DNA of 64,000 nucleotides from Rosenbergiella gaditana (lineage in GTDB: Bacteria; Pseudomonadota; Gammaproteobacteria; Enterobacterales; Enterobacteriaceae). Every line of letters begins with the position of its first letter. The first letter of the stretch is position 1. Both the position numbers and the translations under genes were made by a program. Positions 11,135 through 20,339 of this stretch are shown here, piece by piece. Location: NCBI RefSeq assembly GCF_018494065.1, contig NZ_JABBFR010000003.1:161463-225462 (forward strand), read 5' to 3'. The notes under the pieces were generated by a model. It had not been told where the DNA came from, did no database searches, and saw only the letters and a list, made by a program, of their open reading frames with translations.

Positions 11135-11460
11135 TGGCTGTTAATCGTAGTCGCCGTTTACGTAAAAAATTACATCTTGATGAGTTTCAAGAGTTTGGCT
11201 TTTCTGTCGCGTGGTCATTTCCTGCAGGAACCGATACGGCAACAATTGATAAGACTGTTGATGATTTCATCAGCGAAGTGATTGAGCCGCAAGGACTGGC
11301 CTATGACGGCAGTGGCTACCTTCAATGGGAAGGATTAATCTGCTTACAAAAAACCGGTAAATGTACCGATGACCACCGCACTGCCGTTAGCCAATGGCTA
11401 TCTGCAAAAGGCTTAGAAAACATCCGCGTCACGGAACTGTTTGATGTCTGGTGGGACTAA
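11134..11460 (+). CDS. yggL: YggL 50S ribosome-associated protein (DUF469)
   Basis: A 108-aa basic-start protein of the YggL/DUF469 family, reported to bind the 50S subunit in E. coli. Recognisable features are the RSRRLRKKLHLDEFQE start, GFSVAWSF, and the C-terminal LFDVWWD. Translation is coupled to trmB through a one-base overlap. Confidence 0.94.
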   Translation: MAVNRSRRLRKKLHLDEFQEFGFSVAWSFPAGTDTATIDKTVDDFISEVIEPQGLAYDGSGYLQWEGLICLQKTGKCTDDHRTAVSQWLSAKGLENIRVTELFDVWWD

Positions 11461-11532
11461 GTCAGTATAATCTCTAGACGGATGATACACTCTTGATTAT
11501 CCGTCAACCTTCCCCCTTTCTGGAGAAACTCC

Positions 11533-12249
11533 ATGCTACGCAAAGTTCTACTCGCTACGCTACTTGTTTCAGCAGTACAAGCCCATGCCGCTTATCAGTG
11601 TGATTCGATCCCTAACGATGATATTACCCTATCACCTCAAAGCGTGGCTATCGTGGGAAGTGATGGCACGATGGTAATCACCCCAAATGGTGATATCACC
11701 TTCAATGGTAAAGCTCTGCAGCCCTCCGCGGCGACGCGCCAGCAAGCCATTAATTACCAAGCAGCTGTGCGTAAAGATATGCCATGGATTAATCAAGGTG
11801 CTCATCAACGACTCGACCAAGCGAAAACAGCGTTAGACCGTATTATCACTGAAAAATTAGGGGCTGAAAGTGGGATCCATCAACGTCTGGATAATTTAAA
11901 TTCCCAATTAAAATTACAGTTTGCTCGGGTACTCTCGCAAAAAAATGATGTGATAACTTATCACCACAGCGCCATCGATAGTGTACATCAAGACAGTGAA
12001 AAGCTGGTTCAAAAGGCGATGGGCGGCGTACTGCAAGATAGCCTGAATGAAATGGGCAATATGAAGAATCTCAGCAGTAACGGTAACCCGTTGCAGGCAC
12101 TTGTCGGTAACCTTGGTGGATTACAGCAAGCCGTTCAACAAGAATGGAAACAGCACGAAGACGATTTCCAACAATTTGGCCAACAAGTCTGCCAACGTGT
12201 CACCCAACTTGAGACACAGCGTATCGCACTGTATAAATCTGCAAAATAA
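11533..12249 (+). CDS. yggN: YggN periplasmic protein (DUF2884)
   Basis: A 238-aa exported protein of the YggN/DUF2884 family; function unknown. The signal peptide MLRKVLLATLLVSAVQAHA is cleaved near residue 19. The body has ISPxGDITFNGKAL-like strands followed by a long helical region with many Gln residues. A GGAGAAACTCC site precedes the ATG. A GC-rich hairpin follows the stop. It follows yggL as in E. coli. Confidence 0.9.
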   Translation: MLRKVLLATLLVSAVQAHAAYQCDSIPNDDITLSPQSVAIVGSDGTMVITPNGDITFNGKALQPSAATRQQAINYQAAVRKDMPWINQGAHQRLDQAKTALDRIITEKLGAESGIHQRLDNLNSQLKLQFARVLSQKNDVITYHHSAIDSVHQDSEKLVQKAMGGVLQDSLNEMGNMKNLSSNGNPLQALVGNLGGLQQAVQQEWKQHEDDFQQFGQQVCQRVTQLETQRIALYKSAK

Positions 12250-12251
12250 AA

Positions 12252-12278
12252 TGAGGGGGCCTCCAAGGCCCCTATTAT
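12252..12278 (+). terminator. Hairpin after yggN
   Basis: AGGGGCC and GGCCCCT arms around a short TCCAA loop, followed by a TATTATT stretch. The T-run is weak, so some read-through into the next gene is possible. Confidence 0.6.
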
Positions 12279-12304
12279 TGTTCAGAGTCTGGGAGAAAGA
12301 CCTT

Positions 12305-13300
12305 ATGACGTTTAACGCGCTATGGCTTACTGATCCTAAAGAAAATAAGACTCCCGCTAAGATAGAGCAAGTGGATGAAACCACTGTTCTTCAGCTCCCA
12401 ATCACGCTCCGTGTCCTATACTCCTCACTTAACTACAAAGATGCCTTAGCTCTCCGCGCTAAAGCACCGGTCATCCGCCAGTTCCCGCTCATCCCTGGTA
12501 TCGATATGATTGGAGAGGTAGTTGCCAGCGAATCATCGGAATGGCCGATCGGTAAACTTGCCGTGGTAACAGGTTGGGGAATTGGTGAACAATACCATGG
12601 TGGATTGGCTGAGAAATTTTCTGCTAAGGTTGAATGGCTGACCTCCCTACCAGAGGAAATATCCCCCATAAATGCCGCCTTGATTGGTACGGCAGGGCTA
12701 ACCGCAATGCTCGCTGTGTTACAGCTAGAGCAGCAAGGTATTACCCCTGAAAAAGGCCCTATAGCGGTCAGTGGTGCCAGTGGCGGGGTCGGCAGTTTTA
12801 GTACTTGGATTTTAGCAAAACTTGGCTACCAAGTTACCGCTATCAGCGGTGATCCATACGCTGAGGAGTACCTCTTAGAGACCTTGGGCGCGAGTTCAAT
12901 ACTGCCACGCAGTGAACTTTCTGCATCTGGGAAAATGTTACAGGCTGAACGCTGGGCTGGTGCAATTGATTGTGTAGGAAACCATACCCTTGCTAATCTT
13001 CTCGCCGCCACTCAACGTAATGGATGCGTGGTAGCCTGTGGGATGGCACAGGGGCTAGAGCTCAGCACCAGTGTTGCGCCCTTTATACTTCGCAGTATCC
13101 GCTTAGTCGGAATTGATAGCGTTTACTGCGAGGTAGCGCGACGCAATGCAGCATGGCAGCGTTTCGCGACATTATTGAGTCACTCACCACTGCCGATTCC
13201 CTATCAATCGATCGCGCTCAATCAAGCCATAGCGTTCGCTGACCGTCTCCTTGAGGGCAATATTTGTGGGCGGATCATCGTCAAAACGACACTCAATTAA
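12305..13300 (+). CDS. acuI: Acryloyl-CoA reductase / YhdH-type quinone oxidoreductase
   Basis: A medium-chain NADPH-dependent reductase of the AcuI/YhdH type, which in other bacteria reduces acryloyl-CoA to propionyl-CoA. The ATG at 12305 follows a GGGAGAAAGA site and gives 331 aa (E. coli YhdH 324); an earlier in-frame start inside yggN was rejected. LYSSLNYKDALA near residue 40, FPLIPGIDMIGEV near 64 and the Rossmann loop VSGASGGVGSFS near 155 are typical. It converges with the siderophore-interacting gene, overlapping it by 4 bp. Confidence 0.88.
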   Translation: MTFNALWLTDPKENKTPAKIEQVDETTVLQLPITLRVLYSSLNYKDALALRAKAPVIRQFPLIPGIDMIGEVVASESSEWPIGKLAVVTGWGIGEQYHGGLAEKFSAKVEWLTSLPEEISPINAALIGTAGLTAMLAVLQLEQQGITPEKGPIAVSGASGGVGSFSTWILAKLGYQVTAISGDPYAEEYLLETLGASSILPRSELSASGKMLQAERWAGAIDCVGNHTLANLLAATQRNGCVVACGMAQGLELSTSVAPFILRSIRLVGIDSVYCEVARRNAAWQRFATLLSHSPLPIPYQSIALNQAIAFADRLLEGNICGRIIVKTTLN

Positions 13301-14091
13301 TCTTTAGCATGCCAATAGGCAACTGCTCTGACTAATTCCGGTGAGCAACCGCGCTGTTCGATAAAGTGATCGCTCAGTTTTTTTACCGCTTTGCCTTCAC
13401 CGGTCAACCACACAAAGTGATCATCAGTCGGGAAATGTAACGGATTACTAAGACTGATGCACTGTTCAATCCCCGTCGAATCCATCGCGCTATTTTCTAA
13501 ACAATGCAAGCTATGGTCTGCAAGAAGCACCCCTAGATACTCTTCCACAACGTAACGTTTAGCAAAGGCGATTAACAGGACGTGATCAGCGCTTAAGGTA
13601 CTCAATCGCCGTTTTATTGCGGGTAAGCCTGTTTCATCAAAAATATAGAGTTGCTGGGAGTATTCATTAGGGATAATCATCGAACCACGCGGCCCGCCGA
13701 TGGTAAGCGAATCGCCAATTTTAACATTATCCGCCCAGTCACTGGCGACCCCTTGCTCATGACGATAAAAATCAATGACTAATGAATCCTTACCGTTGAA
13801 TTCAAGTGGGGTATAGTCGCGCGATTCAGGACGCTGATTATCTGGCCAAATGATGCCGTCATCAGTTACCACTGGGATTACTGGCGCTGTTTGACTCTTA
13901 TCGGGGAAAAATAGCTTGATATGATCGTCGCTACCCGGTGAGTTAAATCCCAGTAATGCCTCAGATTGAAACGATATACGCCAGAATTGCTCTGCGATGA
14001 GTTGTTTATTATTGACGGTCAAAGTACGGAACTTCGGTTCATTACGAACACGATAAGGCGCCTGTCTTCCTGAACTCAGAGTTTTGGTCAT
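13297..14091 (-). CDS. Siderophore-interacting protein (ViuB/YqjH family ferric reductase)
   Basis: A 264-aa FAD- and NAD(P)H-binding protein of the siderophore-interacting family, which reduces Fe(III)-siderophores in the cytosol to release iron. The FAD-binding portion spans roughly residues 20-135 with SRDYTPLEF (the RxYTxR-like flavin site). IGDSLTIGGPRGSM near 137 fits the flavin phosphate loop. The C-terminal half is the NAD(P)H domain with VWLTGEGKAVKKLSDHF. A strong AAGGAGAAC site precedes the ATG. A Fur-box-like sequence lies about 55 bp upstream, so iron repression is likely. Confidence 0.87.
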   Translation of the reverse strand: MTKTLSSGRQAPYRVRNEPKFRTLTVNNKQLIAEQFWRISFQSEALLGFNSPGSDDHIKLFFPDKSQTAPVIPVVTDDGIIWPDNQRPESRDYTPLEFNGKDSLVIDFYRHEQGVASDWADNVKIGDSLTIGGPRGSMIIPNEYSQQLYIFDETGLPAIKRRLSTLSADHVLLIAFAKRYVVEEYLGVLLADHSLHCLENSAMDSTGIEQCISLSNPLHFPTDDHFVWLTGEGKAVKKLSDHFIEQRGCSPELVRAVAYWHAKD

Positions 14092-14146
14092 ACGTTCTCC
14101 TTATTAAGAATATTTCAAAGTCTACCTCTGGATACTCAACATTAAT

Positions 14147-14165
14147 AGTAATAATTCTTATTATC
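14147..14165 (-). promoter_or_regulatory. Putative Fur box
   Basis: Read on the minus strand, GATAATAAGAATTATTACT matches the 19-bp Fur consensus at 14 positions by my count, including the intact GATAAT half. It lies upstream of the siderophore-interacting gene, where Fur control is expected. Confidence 0.6.
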
Positions 14166-14358
14166 ATGTTACAACTCTTATCCTTCTTTACAGTATCTGC
14201 TAGAGAATAGTGTTCGCTTGTAAGCATTAAGAGTTGGACGAAATCTCCGCTTACATTGACTTATATCCCCTCAGTACCGCTTAAGTACGCTTCATTGTCT
14301 ATACTTAATTAATTCGTCCGTTGCATAAAAAGCCCAAGTGTTGAGGAGGCAGTTCTCC

Positions 14359-16026
14359 ATGTCACGACAATCGAAAGAACAGCTCACAGACATTGAAAAT
14401 GATAATTACGACGATAACAGTCTATATGATGACTCTCAGGAATTTGAATTGACTGACTTTGATAATGATCATGAGCCAGAACCTGAACATATAGCGGGTA
14501 TGCCTTCGGCTGATGCGCTGACCCCTTCTGACCGTTATTTAGAGTTGTTTGAAGATGTCCAGAATCAACATATCTTTGAAGACAGCAAAACCTTCGCCGA
14601 TTGTGCACCGAAGTACGATCCGGTCGATATTTTAATTCTATATCGTAAATTGGCCCGTCGCAGCCAAGACTTCTCATTGCGTCAATTTGTGCAAGACAAC
14701 TTCCATTTACCTGAAGAACCTCATAATTACGCTCATGCTGAAACCGAAAAGAGAACGCTCAGTCAGCATATTGATGCACTGTGGCCAGTGATGATCAGAA
14801 ATCCACAAAGTCATCATCCTAATACCTCCTTACTGCCCTTACCCAAGCCTTATATCGTTCCAGGGGGACGTTTTACAGAAGTGTATTATTGGGATTCCTA
14901 CTTCTCTATGCTGGGATTAGCCCAGAGTGGCAAAATCGACCTCCTCAAAAATATGACTGATAACTTTGCTTGGCTGATCGAGAAATATGGCCATATTCCA
15001 AATGGAAATAGAACCTATTATCTTAGCCGTTCTCAGCCACCGGTTTTCGCATTGATGGTTGAACTCTGTGAATCCGCCAAAATCGCAGGTAACGAGCAAT
15101 ATCTGCCCTATCTTATCTCTGAATATCACTACTGGATGGATGGGTCAGGATCTCTCAATCCTAATCAGGCTTTCCGTCATGTCGTCAAAATGCCTGATGG
15201 TTCCATGCTCAATCGCTATTGGGATGATCGCGATACCCCCCGCGACGAATCTTGGCGCGAGGATATTGAAACCGCCTCCTCTTCAAGCAGACCCTCTAAA
15301 GAAGTCTTCCGCGATTTACGCGCGGGTGCAGCTTCTGGATGGGACTATTCATCACGTTGGTTGAGGGATCCCTCGAGGCTGGCTAGTATTCGCACCACTC
15401 AATATATCCCAATCGACCTCAATGCATTTTTGTATAAATTAGAGTCCACGATATCGAGCATTGCAAAAAAAAGTGGTGAGGCACTGACAGCTTACGCTTG
15501 GGAAAAAAAGGCTCAGGGACGATTGAGCGCTATCAATCGCTGGTTATGGGATGAAAAAAAGGGTGTGTTTAGAGATTACGACTGGCGCAGAGAACGATTT
15601 GGTATGTTCAGTGCAGCAACCTCGGTAGCCTTATTTACTGGAGCCGCCAATCCAATACAAGCTCAACGTATTGCGGTACAAATTAAAGAACAACTGCTCG
15701 CACCGGGTGGATTGATTTCTACAACAATTGAAAGTGGCGAACAATGGGATAAGCCCAATGCTTGGGCGCCTTTGCAATGGATGACTATTCAAGGCTTAAA
15801 AAAATATGGTGAAGATGAACTTGCAGAGGAAATAGCAGTACGCTGGCTTAGAACGGTAAATAAGCTTTTTAAAGAAAAACATAAATTGGTCGAGAAATAT
15901 AATGTTATGGATGCGGAAAACGTTTTAGGTGGTGGAGGAGAATATCCATTACAAGATGGATTCGGTTGGACTAACGGCGTGACACAATGCTTGCTCAATG
16001 AATATGGGCATCTTCTAGAGGAATAA
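14359..16026 (+). CDS. treF: Cytoplasmic trehalase (GH37)
   Basis: TreF hydrolyses trehalose to two glucose molecules in the cytosol. No signal peptide is seen, and the acidic N-terminal extension (residues 10-50) is typical of TreF rather than TreA. I chose the ATG at 14359, 8 bp after GAGGAGG, giving 555 aa (E. coli 549). Trehalase signature 1, [15 protein letters not shown], is near residue 172. Signature 2, [12 protein letters not shown], is near 463 and has Asn where Gly is common. A glycine-rich GGGGEYPLQ follows near 529. Confidence 0.96.
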   Translation: MSRQSKEQLTDIENDNYDDNSLYDDSQEFELTDFDNDHEPEPEHIAGMPSADALTPSDRYLELFEDVQNQHIFEDSKTFADCAPKYDPVDILILYRKLARRSQDFSLRQFVQDNFHLPEEPHNYAHAETEKRTLSQHIDALWPVMIRNPQSHHPNTSLLPLPKPYIVPGGRFTEVYYWDSYFSMLGLAQSGKIDLLKNMTDNFAWLIEKYGHIPNGNRTYYLSRSQPPVFALMVELCESAKIAGNEQYLPYLISEYHYWMDGSGSLNPNQAFRHVVKMPDGSMLNRYWDDRDTPRDESWREDIETASSSSRPSKEVFRDLRAGAASGWDYSSRWLRDPSRLASIRTTQYIPIDLNAFLYKLESTISSIAKKSGEALTAYAWEKKAQGRLSAINRWLWDEKKGVFRDYDWRRERFGMFSAATSVALFTGAANPIQAQRIAVQIKEQLLAPGGLISTTIESGEQWDKPNAWAPLQWMTIQGLKKYGEDELAEEIAVRWLRTVNKLFKEKHKLVEKYNVMDAENVLGGGGEYPLQDGFGWTNGVTQCLLNEYGHLLEE

Positions 16027-16045
16027 AAATGGCCTCCAGTTGGAG

Positions 16046-16750
16046 CAATGTTGATTAGTTAAAGATCGGTTAAACGATCCCCCACTATGAGAAAATCCGC
16101 AACAGGTTCTGTTTCCGGCTTTTTTATGCAAATTTCTCAAGCGCTTGACCTCGCATCGCACTTTAGTTCAGTGAACAATAGGCGATGTTCTTGACCCGGA
16201 GCTTATCAGTCAACGCTTCCTCCAATGAATAGGATAGTGTGGTGTGTCGTTGGTATGGCGCTTAAGCGGCAATATCCCTTACACCGAATCGTTAATCGCC
16301 TTGATATCTTGCTACCCGGAAATCGCCCCTTTATTGCGCCAAGCAACGTTATACATGCCCAACAGCAATCGGTATCAGAGTCTGTTAAGCGCCTTCGAAT
16401 ACACCGGCCACTCTTGGCAAAACCAGATCACAGCACCACAATAGGAAGAGCTTGGCCAACCCCGTATTAGGGTTCAGACGATAAAAAGGGCAACAACCTT
16501 GAAAGCTGTGTGGCCAATCCGCTGAGTGTTACGCAATCGACGCTAATGATAACGAATATGCTGGGTGAATTACCCTATGCTTCGCCAGAACGGATACCCG
16601 AATTGCTGCGAGATATTGAGAGTTAGGCGAAAAATAGTTTCACTGCTAACAATACGATAAAGAAATTATCCAAGGATGGGAAAGAAGGATCATCCAAATA
16701 ACCTACCGTAAAACGAAAAAATGCCAGTCAGTTAGTACTGACTGGCATTA
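16046..16750 (+). mobile_element. Degenerate IS4-family element
   Basis: A remnant of about 705 bp, compared with about 1.4 kb for an intact IS4. The left end CAATGTTGATTAGTTAAAGA resembles the IS4 terminus. The right end, read inward, starts TAATGCCAGTCAGT and forms a hairpin. Between them is a broken transposase that lost its central part. No flanking target duplication is evident, so the insertion is old or rearranged. Confidence 0.7.
16126..16718 (+). pseudogene. IS4-type transposase remnant
   Basis: The reading frame begins MQISQALDLASH (ATG at 16126), then breaks with stops and frameshifts. A second stretch, VWCVVGMAL followed by HRIVNRLDILLPGNRPF (about 16240-16340), is the N-terminal part of an IS4 transposase. 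After a deletion, a C-terminal fragment with SPERIPELLRDIES is readable around 16580-16625, followed by stops. The catalytic DDE core is missing, so it cannot be active. Confidence 0.7.
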
Positions 16751-16752
16751 CT
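16716..16752. terminator. Hairpin at IS4 remnant end / downstream of exported repeat gene
   Basis: A near-perfect stem AATGCCAGTCAGT / ACTGACTGGCATT with a four-base loop, preceded by an A tract. On the minus strand this gives a stem plus T tract after the 16782-17252 gene, so it probably ends that transcript. It also forms the right end of the IS4 remnant. Confidence 0.7.
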
Positions 16753-16781
16753 CTAGTTACAGGCCTTTAATCGATAACTGA

Positions 16782-17252
16782 TTAGTTAGTGCTATCGCTG
16801 ATTGATTTCTTGGCACTGGCGGCAGCATCTTTAGTTTTTTGCCAAGCGCTGCTAGCGCCTTGCTTAGTACTGTCTACACCTTTAGAGGTTGTCTCTTTAG
16901 TTTTATCCCAACCCTTGGTGGCACCTTCTTTAGTTTTATTCCAGCCCTTGGTGGCACCTTCTTTAGTTTTGTTCCAGCTGTGTTGAGCACTCTCTTTCGC
17001 TTTTGTGCTGTCGCTGTCGTCACCCTGTAAACGATGCTTTGCTTTATCTACATTTTCATTTAGACGGTTTTTCGATTCGGTGGTCGTCTCAGATGCGCGA
17101 TCTTGAGCTCTTTGTGAAGTCTCAGACGCACGACTTTTTAGTTGCTGAGTCTTTTCTTGCAGTTGCTGGGAAGCGGTCGGCGTAGTATCGGCAAATGCAT
17201 GTGAAGCTAAAAGTGTCATTGAAATTGCAGCTGCAGTTAATGTTTTTTTCAT
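16782..17252 (-). CDS. Exported 11-residue-repeat (LEA-like) hypothetical protein
   Basis: A 156-aa protein with a clear signal peptide (MKKTLTAAAISMTLLASHAFA). The mature part is highly charged and predicted helical, with no Cys. Repeats of the type WNKTKEGATKG occur about four times near residues 95-140, an 11-residue periodicity like LEA or apolipoprotein-type amphipathic helices. I place the start at the ATG at 17252, after AAGGATTG; a TTG three codons earlier is too close to that site. Similar proteins are often stress-related, but no function can be assigned. It is flanked by an IS4 remnant and a long AT-rich gap. Confidence 0.75.
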   Translation of the reverse strand: MKKTLTAAAISMTLLASHAFADTTPTASQQLQEKTQQLKSRASETSQRAQDRASETTTESKNRLNENVDKAKHRLQGDDSDSTKAKESAQHSWNKTKEGATKGWNKTKEGATKGWDKTKETTSKGVDSTKQGASSAWQKTKDAAASAKKSISDSTN

Positions 17253-17685
17253 CTTAATCAATCCTTGTATGTTGTGATACTAACTAAAACATAGCAATCA
17301 AAGTGAAAACTGACAAGTAATCGCACTTAAAACGGAACATTCCTACACTGTAAATGGTTTATTGCCGCCGATAGACTATTAGGCAATGATTAGATAATCA
17401 TATTAGTGGAAAAATTAAGCGCCAAGATAATACAACCCCCTCTTATAACTAAGAAAATACTTAAAAAATTACATTATTAAGATTTTATCAAATTTAAAAA
17501 TAAAACTAGAAATACTCCTATTTTAAGCTTTTTTTAAATTTGCATGTGGAAGAGAAAGAGAAAGCCTGACATAATCGACATAACCTAATTAAATTCAAAA
17601 GGAAAAATTAAGAAGCCAAGATCAATAATATCAAAATAATAAATTAACTTACACTTAACTTTAACCGTAATAATTATGGTGTTAT
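17253..17685. other. AT-rich intergenic region
   Basis: About 430 bp, strongly AT-rich with poly-A/T runs and no coding frame. It should contain divergent promoters for the exported repeat protein and the LuxR-type regulator. No specific operator is recognised. Composition alone suggests H-NS-type silencing. Confidence 0.5.
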
Positions 17686-18294
17686 ATGAATAACAAGGAA
17701 TACGTTCGTTCTATAGCTATCATTGATACGTGCAATTTCACAAAAATTGCAATTGAATCAGTTTGCCACCAAATTTCAAGAAACATATTAGTATTACGAT
17801 TTAATTCCGTACAGGAACTTACCCATTACCCCCAGCGATCTCAAATTGATCTCGTTTTCTATGATACTTTAACCACTAATAGCGTGGTCATCGATCCAGA
17901 ATCAGATATAAAAAAAATGAGAGAATGCATCAATGGCGTGAAAATTTGTATTTTTTCAATATTACATCAATTCATGTCGATTAAAACCGCAGATTATGAA
18001 ATTGATAAAAGAATTTCTTTAGAGGATTTTAATTTTTTTACACGTATACTCTGTCAAGATGATGGTGAACGCTGCAAGAGAAATTATAGTGTCGTTTTTT
18101 ATGATCGAATTGATTTATCTAAAGAACAGGTATCACTCTTACGTGGCTATTTATTGAATTTAAATACAAAAAATATTGCTGACATCCTACACTGTAATCT
18201 AAGAAAGGTGTATTTTTACCGTGAAAGAACCTTACGCAAAGGAAAGCTCATAGCTAATTTTTATAAAGATATTGGAAGATTAATCAATCCATAA
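17686..18294 (+). CDS. LuxR-type response-regulator-like transcription factor
   Basis: A 202-aa protein with an N-terminal segment like a degenerate receiver domain (SIAIIDTCNFTKIAIESV) and a C-terminal helix-turn-helix of LuxR style (LSKEQVSLLRGYLL, then TKNIADILHCNLRKVYFYRE). The usual E/Q-V-L-x-L start of LuxR helices is relaxed and the receiver lacks a clear phospho-acceptor. It is therefore likely a phosphorylation-independent partner or regulator of the BglJ/FimZ kind. It is AT-rich, unlike the backbone. Its target is unknown; nearby fimbrial and ymg-type genes are candidates. Confidence 0.65.
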   Translation: MNNKEYVRSIAIIDTCNFTKIAIESVCHQISRNILVLRFNSVQELTHYPQRSQIDLVFYDTLTTNSVVIDPESDIKKMRECINGVKICIFSILHQFMSIKTADYEIDKRISLEDFNFFTRILCQDDGERCKRNYSVVFYDRIDLSKEQVSLLRGYLLNLNTKNIADILHCNLRKVYFYRERTLRKGKLIANFYKDIGRLINP

Positions 18295-18342
18295 TGCGCT
18301 AAAGGCTGCGTTGTATTGAAAGCGGAGCCTTTAGCGCTTTAT
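18294..18342 (+). terminator. Terminator after LuxR-type gene
   Basis: Arms GCGCTAAAGGCT and AGCCTTTAGCGC around a roughly 20-base loop region, followed by TTTATAC. It also lies at the 3' end of the convergent FaeA-like gene and may serve both. Confidence 0.75.
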
Positions 18343-18358
18343 ACTATAAATATTATTC

Positions 18359-18610
18359 TCAATGATATACTTTAATAAACCAACGAAGGGAATTAGAGTA
18401 TAGTTGAGGGGATTTTATTATTTTACCCTCTTCAACAAGTTGAAGGAGTAAACTTCTGGTAACATATATGCTGGAATCACATCTATCAGAAATATCGCGT
18501 GTCTTTGGCCAAAACTCTAAATTTGGTAATTGACTCCTTTTAACTTTTACGCTGGTATGTTTATCACAAAGGTCAAAAACAGCTTTTAATACTTCATCCT
18601 TTTTACTCAT
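18359..18610 (-). CDS. FaeA/PapI-like fimbrial regulator
   Basis: An 83-aa winged-helix protein resembling the FaeA/PapI family, which controls fimbrial operons (PapI works with Lrp at methylation-dependent switches). The recognisable part is SDRCDSSIYVTRSLLLQLVEEGKIIKSP (split here across the helix-turn-helix and wing), followed by an aromatic RWF near the end, as in PapI-type proteins. It is not next to a pilin operon; the nearest is about 25 kb away inside the T6SS locus. Identity rests on short similarity, hence moderate confidence. Confidence 0.6.
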   Translation of the reverse strand: MSKKDEVLKAVFDLCDKHTSVKVKRSQLPNLEFWPKTRDISDRCDSSIYVTRSLLLQLVEEGKIIKSPQLYSNSLRWFIKVYH

Positions 18611-18979
18611 TCAGAATATCCATTATCATTAATTAATTAATTACTAAAATGTATATTTCTTTATTTTTCTCGACAATTCCCCCTCAAAACACAAATAAGT
18701 AAGAATAATTATTTACAACCCAAGAGAAAAATAAAGATATTTAATGCAGATTAAATCTAGAAAAAACTTCCAAACAACTCATTTAAAATTATCATCATTG
18801 ATACTTCTATAGCAATAAAAATCACCACCATATACATATATAGAATAATACAATCTAGAAATTAGAGCTAAAAATACTGGTGTGTTTATTTTTTTTACAT
18901 AGAATATATTTATACTATATATAAATATGAACGATGAGAGTAAGAACACTAGCCGATGTGAAATCCATTAAAAATATAG
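18611..18979. other. AT-rich intergenic region
   Basis: About 370 bp of very AT-rich DNA with poly-A/T stretches and no coding frame. It ends at the truncated IS3-type remnant. Confidence 0.5.
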
Positions 18980-19271
18980 TGTCAATAGACCTGTTCTAGT
19001 TCCAGACACTTTTTGAGGTTTCCAATTTTTCAGTTATCCACCGGCGCTCTTCCGAGGGCAGGTTATTAAGGGATTCATGAGGTCGCTCGCTGTTATATTC
19101 CATCGCGGAACACATCTTTTACCGTTCAGCCGGCTTCAACGGATTTCAAAACAGCAATGATCTGGTGCTCAGTGCAGCGAGCTTTGTGCATAGTGATCTC
19201 CTTATCGGGATAGTTTTAGTATGCCGGAGGATCTCTAAAAGTGAATGGTTCTTTTTGTAGGGATACTTACA
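18980..19271 (-). mobile_element. Internally deleted IS3-family remnant (copy 1)
   Basis: A 292-bp relic closely related to the 60103-61169 element. Its left 125 bp match that element's 3' part: the TTCCAGACAC end and the OrfB tail EYNSERPHESLNN. Its right 165 bp match the 5' part: the OrfA start MHKAR, with the terminus read inward as TGTAAGTATCCC. The junction of the internal deletion is near 19107. Both copies lie in the same orientation. Confidence 0.85.
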
Positions 19272-19313
19272 TATGCAGATGATTCAGATTGGAGACTTGT
19301 GAAGTAATGATTT

Positions 19314-19640
19314 TTATATAATATCGTCTGGTGTAATACCAACAATGATTTCAAGTGCACTACGTAAAATAAGCGTTTTATCAATATCATGAGACAACTC
19401 CAGTTGTTTGACTAGACTGATAATGATTGCCTTATTACTAATTACTCCCGTCTCCACTAATAATTTTTTTACAGTTCTTCCAAGAATTTTTTTCTCTTTC
19501 TCAAAACGATTATCAATAGTTGAAATAAAATCTACCGCCAAGATTGGACGTCTCACCAAACAGTAATCAGCACTGTCCGTGAGCGTGTTTAAGGGCTTAG
19601 AAGGCATTTCTCCTAAGAAAAAATCAATGTTTAGTGTCAT
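19314..19640 (-). CDS. ariR: AriR/YmgB-family biofilm and acid-resistance regulator
   Basis: A 108-aa protein whose C-terminal 60 residues match AriR (YmgB): LGRTVKKLL, then NKAIIISLVKQLE and the ending ITPDDII. In E. coli AriR is a small helical dimer affecting acid resistance and biofilm, produced with YcgZ and YmgA under BluR repression. Here it is the third gene after ycgZ-like and ymgA-like genes, overlapping the latter by 17 bp. The start is uncertain: an ATG at 19607 has an AGGAG very close to it, while the ATG at 19640 relies on coupling. Confidence 0.75.
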   Translation of the reverse strand: MTLNIDFFLGEMPSKPLNTLTDSADYCLVRRPILAVDFISTIDNRFEKEKKILGRTVKKLLVETGVISNKAIIISLVKQLELSHDIDKTLILRSALEIIVGITPDDII

Positions 19641-19917
19641 ATTGGTGTAGATTATTGCCGCTTTCGAACAGCGAACTTTGATTACGAAGGAATTGACTAC
19701 GTTCTTGATAGTTTTTTGAGATACTTTGTTTAATTTCTACAATGCCTTGTAAACAGGCTTCTTTTCTTTCCTGATTCGCGGATATTTTAGCCATATCCGT
19801 TAACTGACTAAGTAATGATGAAGTGGTTATTGGCCCCCCCGACTTCAACAATGTGATAACGGCCTCTCCTATGATGTCATCCACACATTTTTGAGTAAGG
19901 CCGCTCTCATTGACCAT
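19624..19917 (-). CDS. ymgA: YmgA-like small regulatory connector
   Basis: A 97-aa protein similar in size and pattern to YmgA: IIGEAVITLL, a short polar turn, then SLLSQLTDMAK and a helical tail. E. coli YmgA acts through the Rcs pathway to raise colanic acid and lower curli. Its start overlaps the end of the ycgZ-like gene by one base (TAATG), and it overlaps the ariR-like gene. Identity rests on weak similarity plus the conserved gene order. Confidence 0.62.
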   Translation of the reverse strand: MVNESGLTQKCVDDIIGEAVITLLKSGGPITTSSLLSQLTDMAKISANQERKEACLQGIVEIKQSISKNYQERSQFLRNQSSLFESGNNLHQYDTKH

Positions 19918-20162
19918 TAATTTAACTCTCTTTCAAGCACCATTAGCATCAGGTCTTGATAACGTTTTATCTGAGCATCATTTTCAGCAAGTTCAATGCA
20001 ATTCAGTAGCTTAGCGCAGACACTTTTACGATTCAGGCTCTTACCCGATTCAAGTAATTCGACTATAAGCATCCCCATCAACTGATCGTCTGATAAGTTT
20101 TCAATCATTAAAAAAGAGTTATTTTGCTTGGCAAAAAAGGATTCATGGCTTTGCTGACGCAT
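19917..20162 (-). CDS. ycgZ: YcgZ-like connector protein
   Basis: An 81-aa protein whose C-terminal half matches YcgZ: LLESGKSLNRKSVCAKLL resembles the E. coli ILKDGRNLSRKSLCAKLL segment. YcgZ is the first gene of the BluR-controlled ycgZ-ymgA-ariR-ymgC operon, and the same order is seen here without ymgC. No BluR operator was identified by eye. Confidence 0.72.
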   Translation of the reverse strand: MRQQSHESFFAKQNNSFLMIENLSDDQLMGMLIVELLESGKSLNRKSVCAKLLNCIELAENDAQIKRYQDLMLMVLERELN

Positions 20163-20339
20163 TTCTAGCTCCTTGTCTATTCATAGGACCCTAACTATTA
20201 CCCATAAAATAAACAAATGCGCTGCAATTGTACAGTTAAGATTAATTAAATTGCTGTATTAAGAGATTCTTTACAAAGTGGCGAGGAATTTACAGGATAA
20301 GAGGGCCTGCAGTACTGATGCAAGCCCTACTCGTGACGG

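Noticed and set aside
16225..16470. Small hypothetical gene of 81 codons
   Set aside because: The frame contains IS4 transposase sequence (VWCVVGMAL, NRLDILLPGNRPF), so it is part of the IS4 remnant rather than an independent gene.
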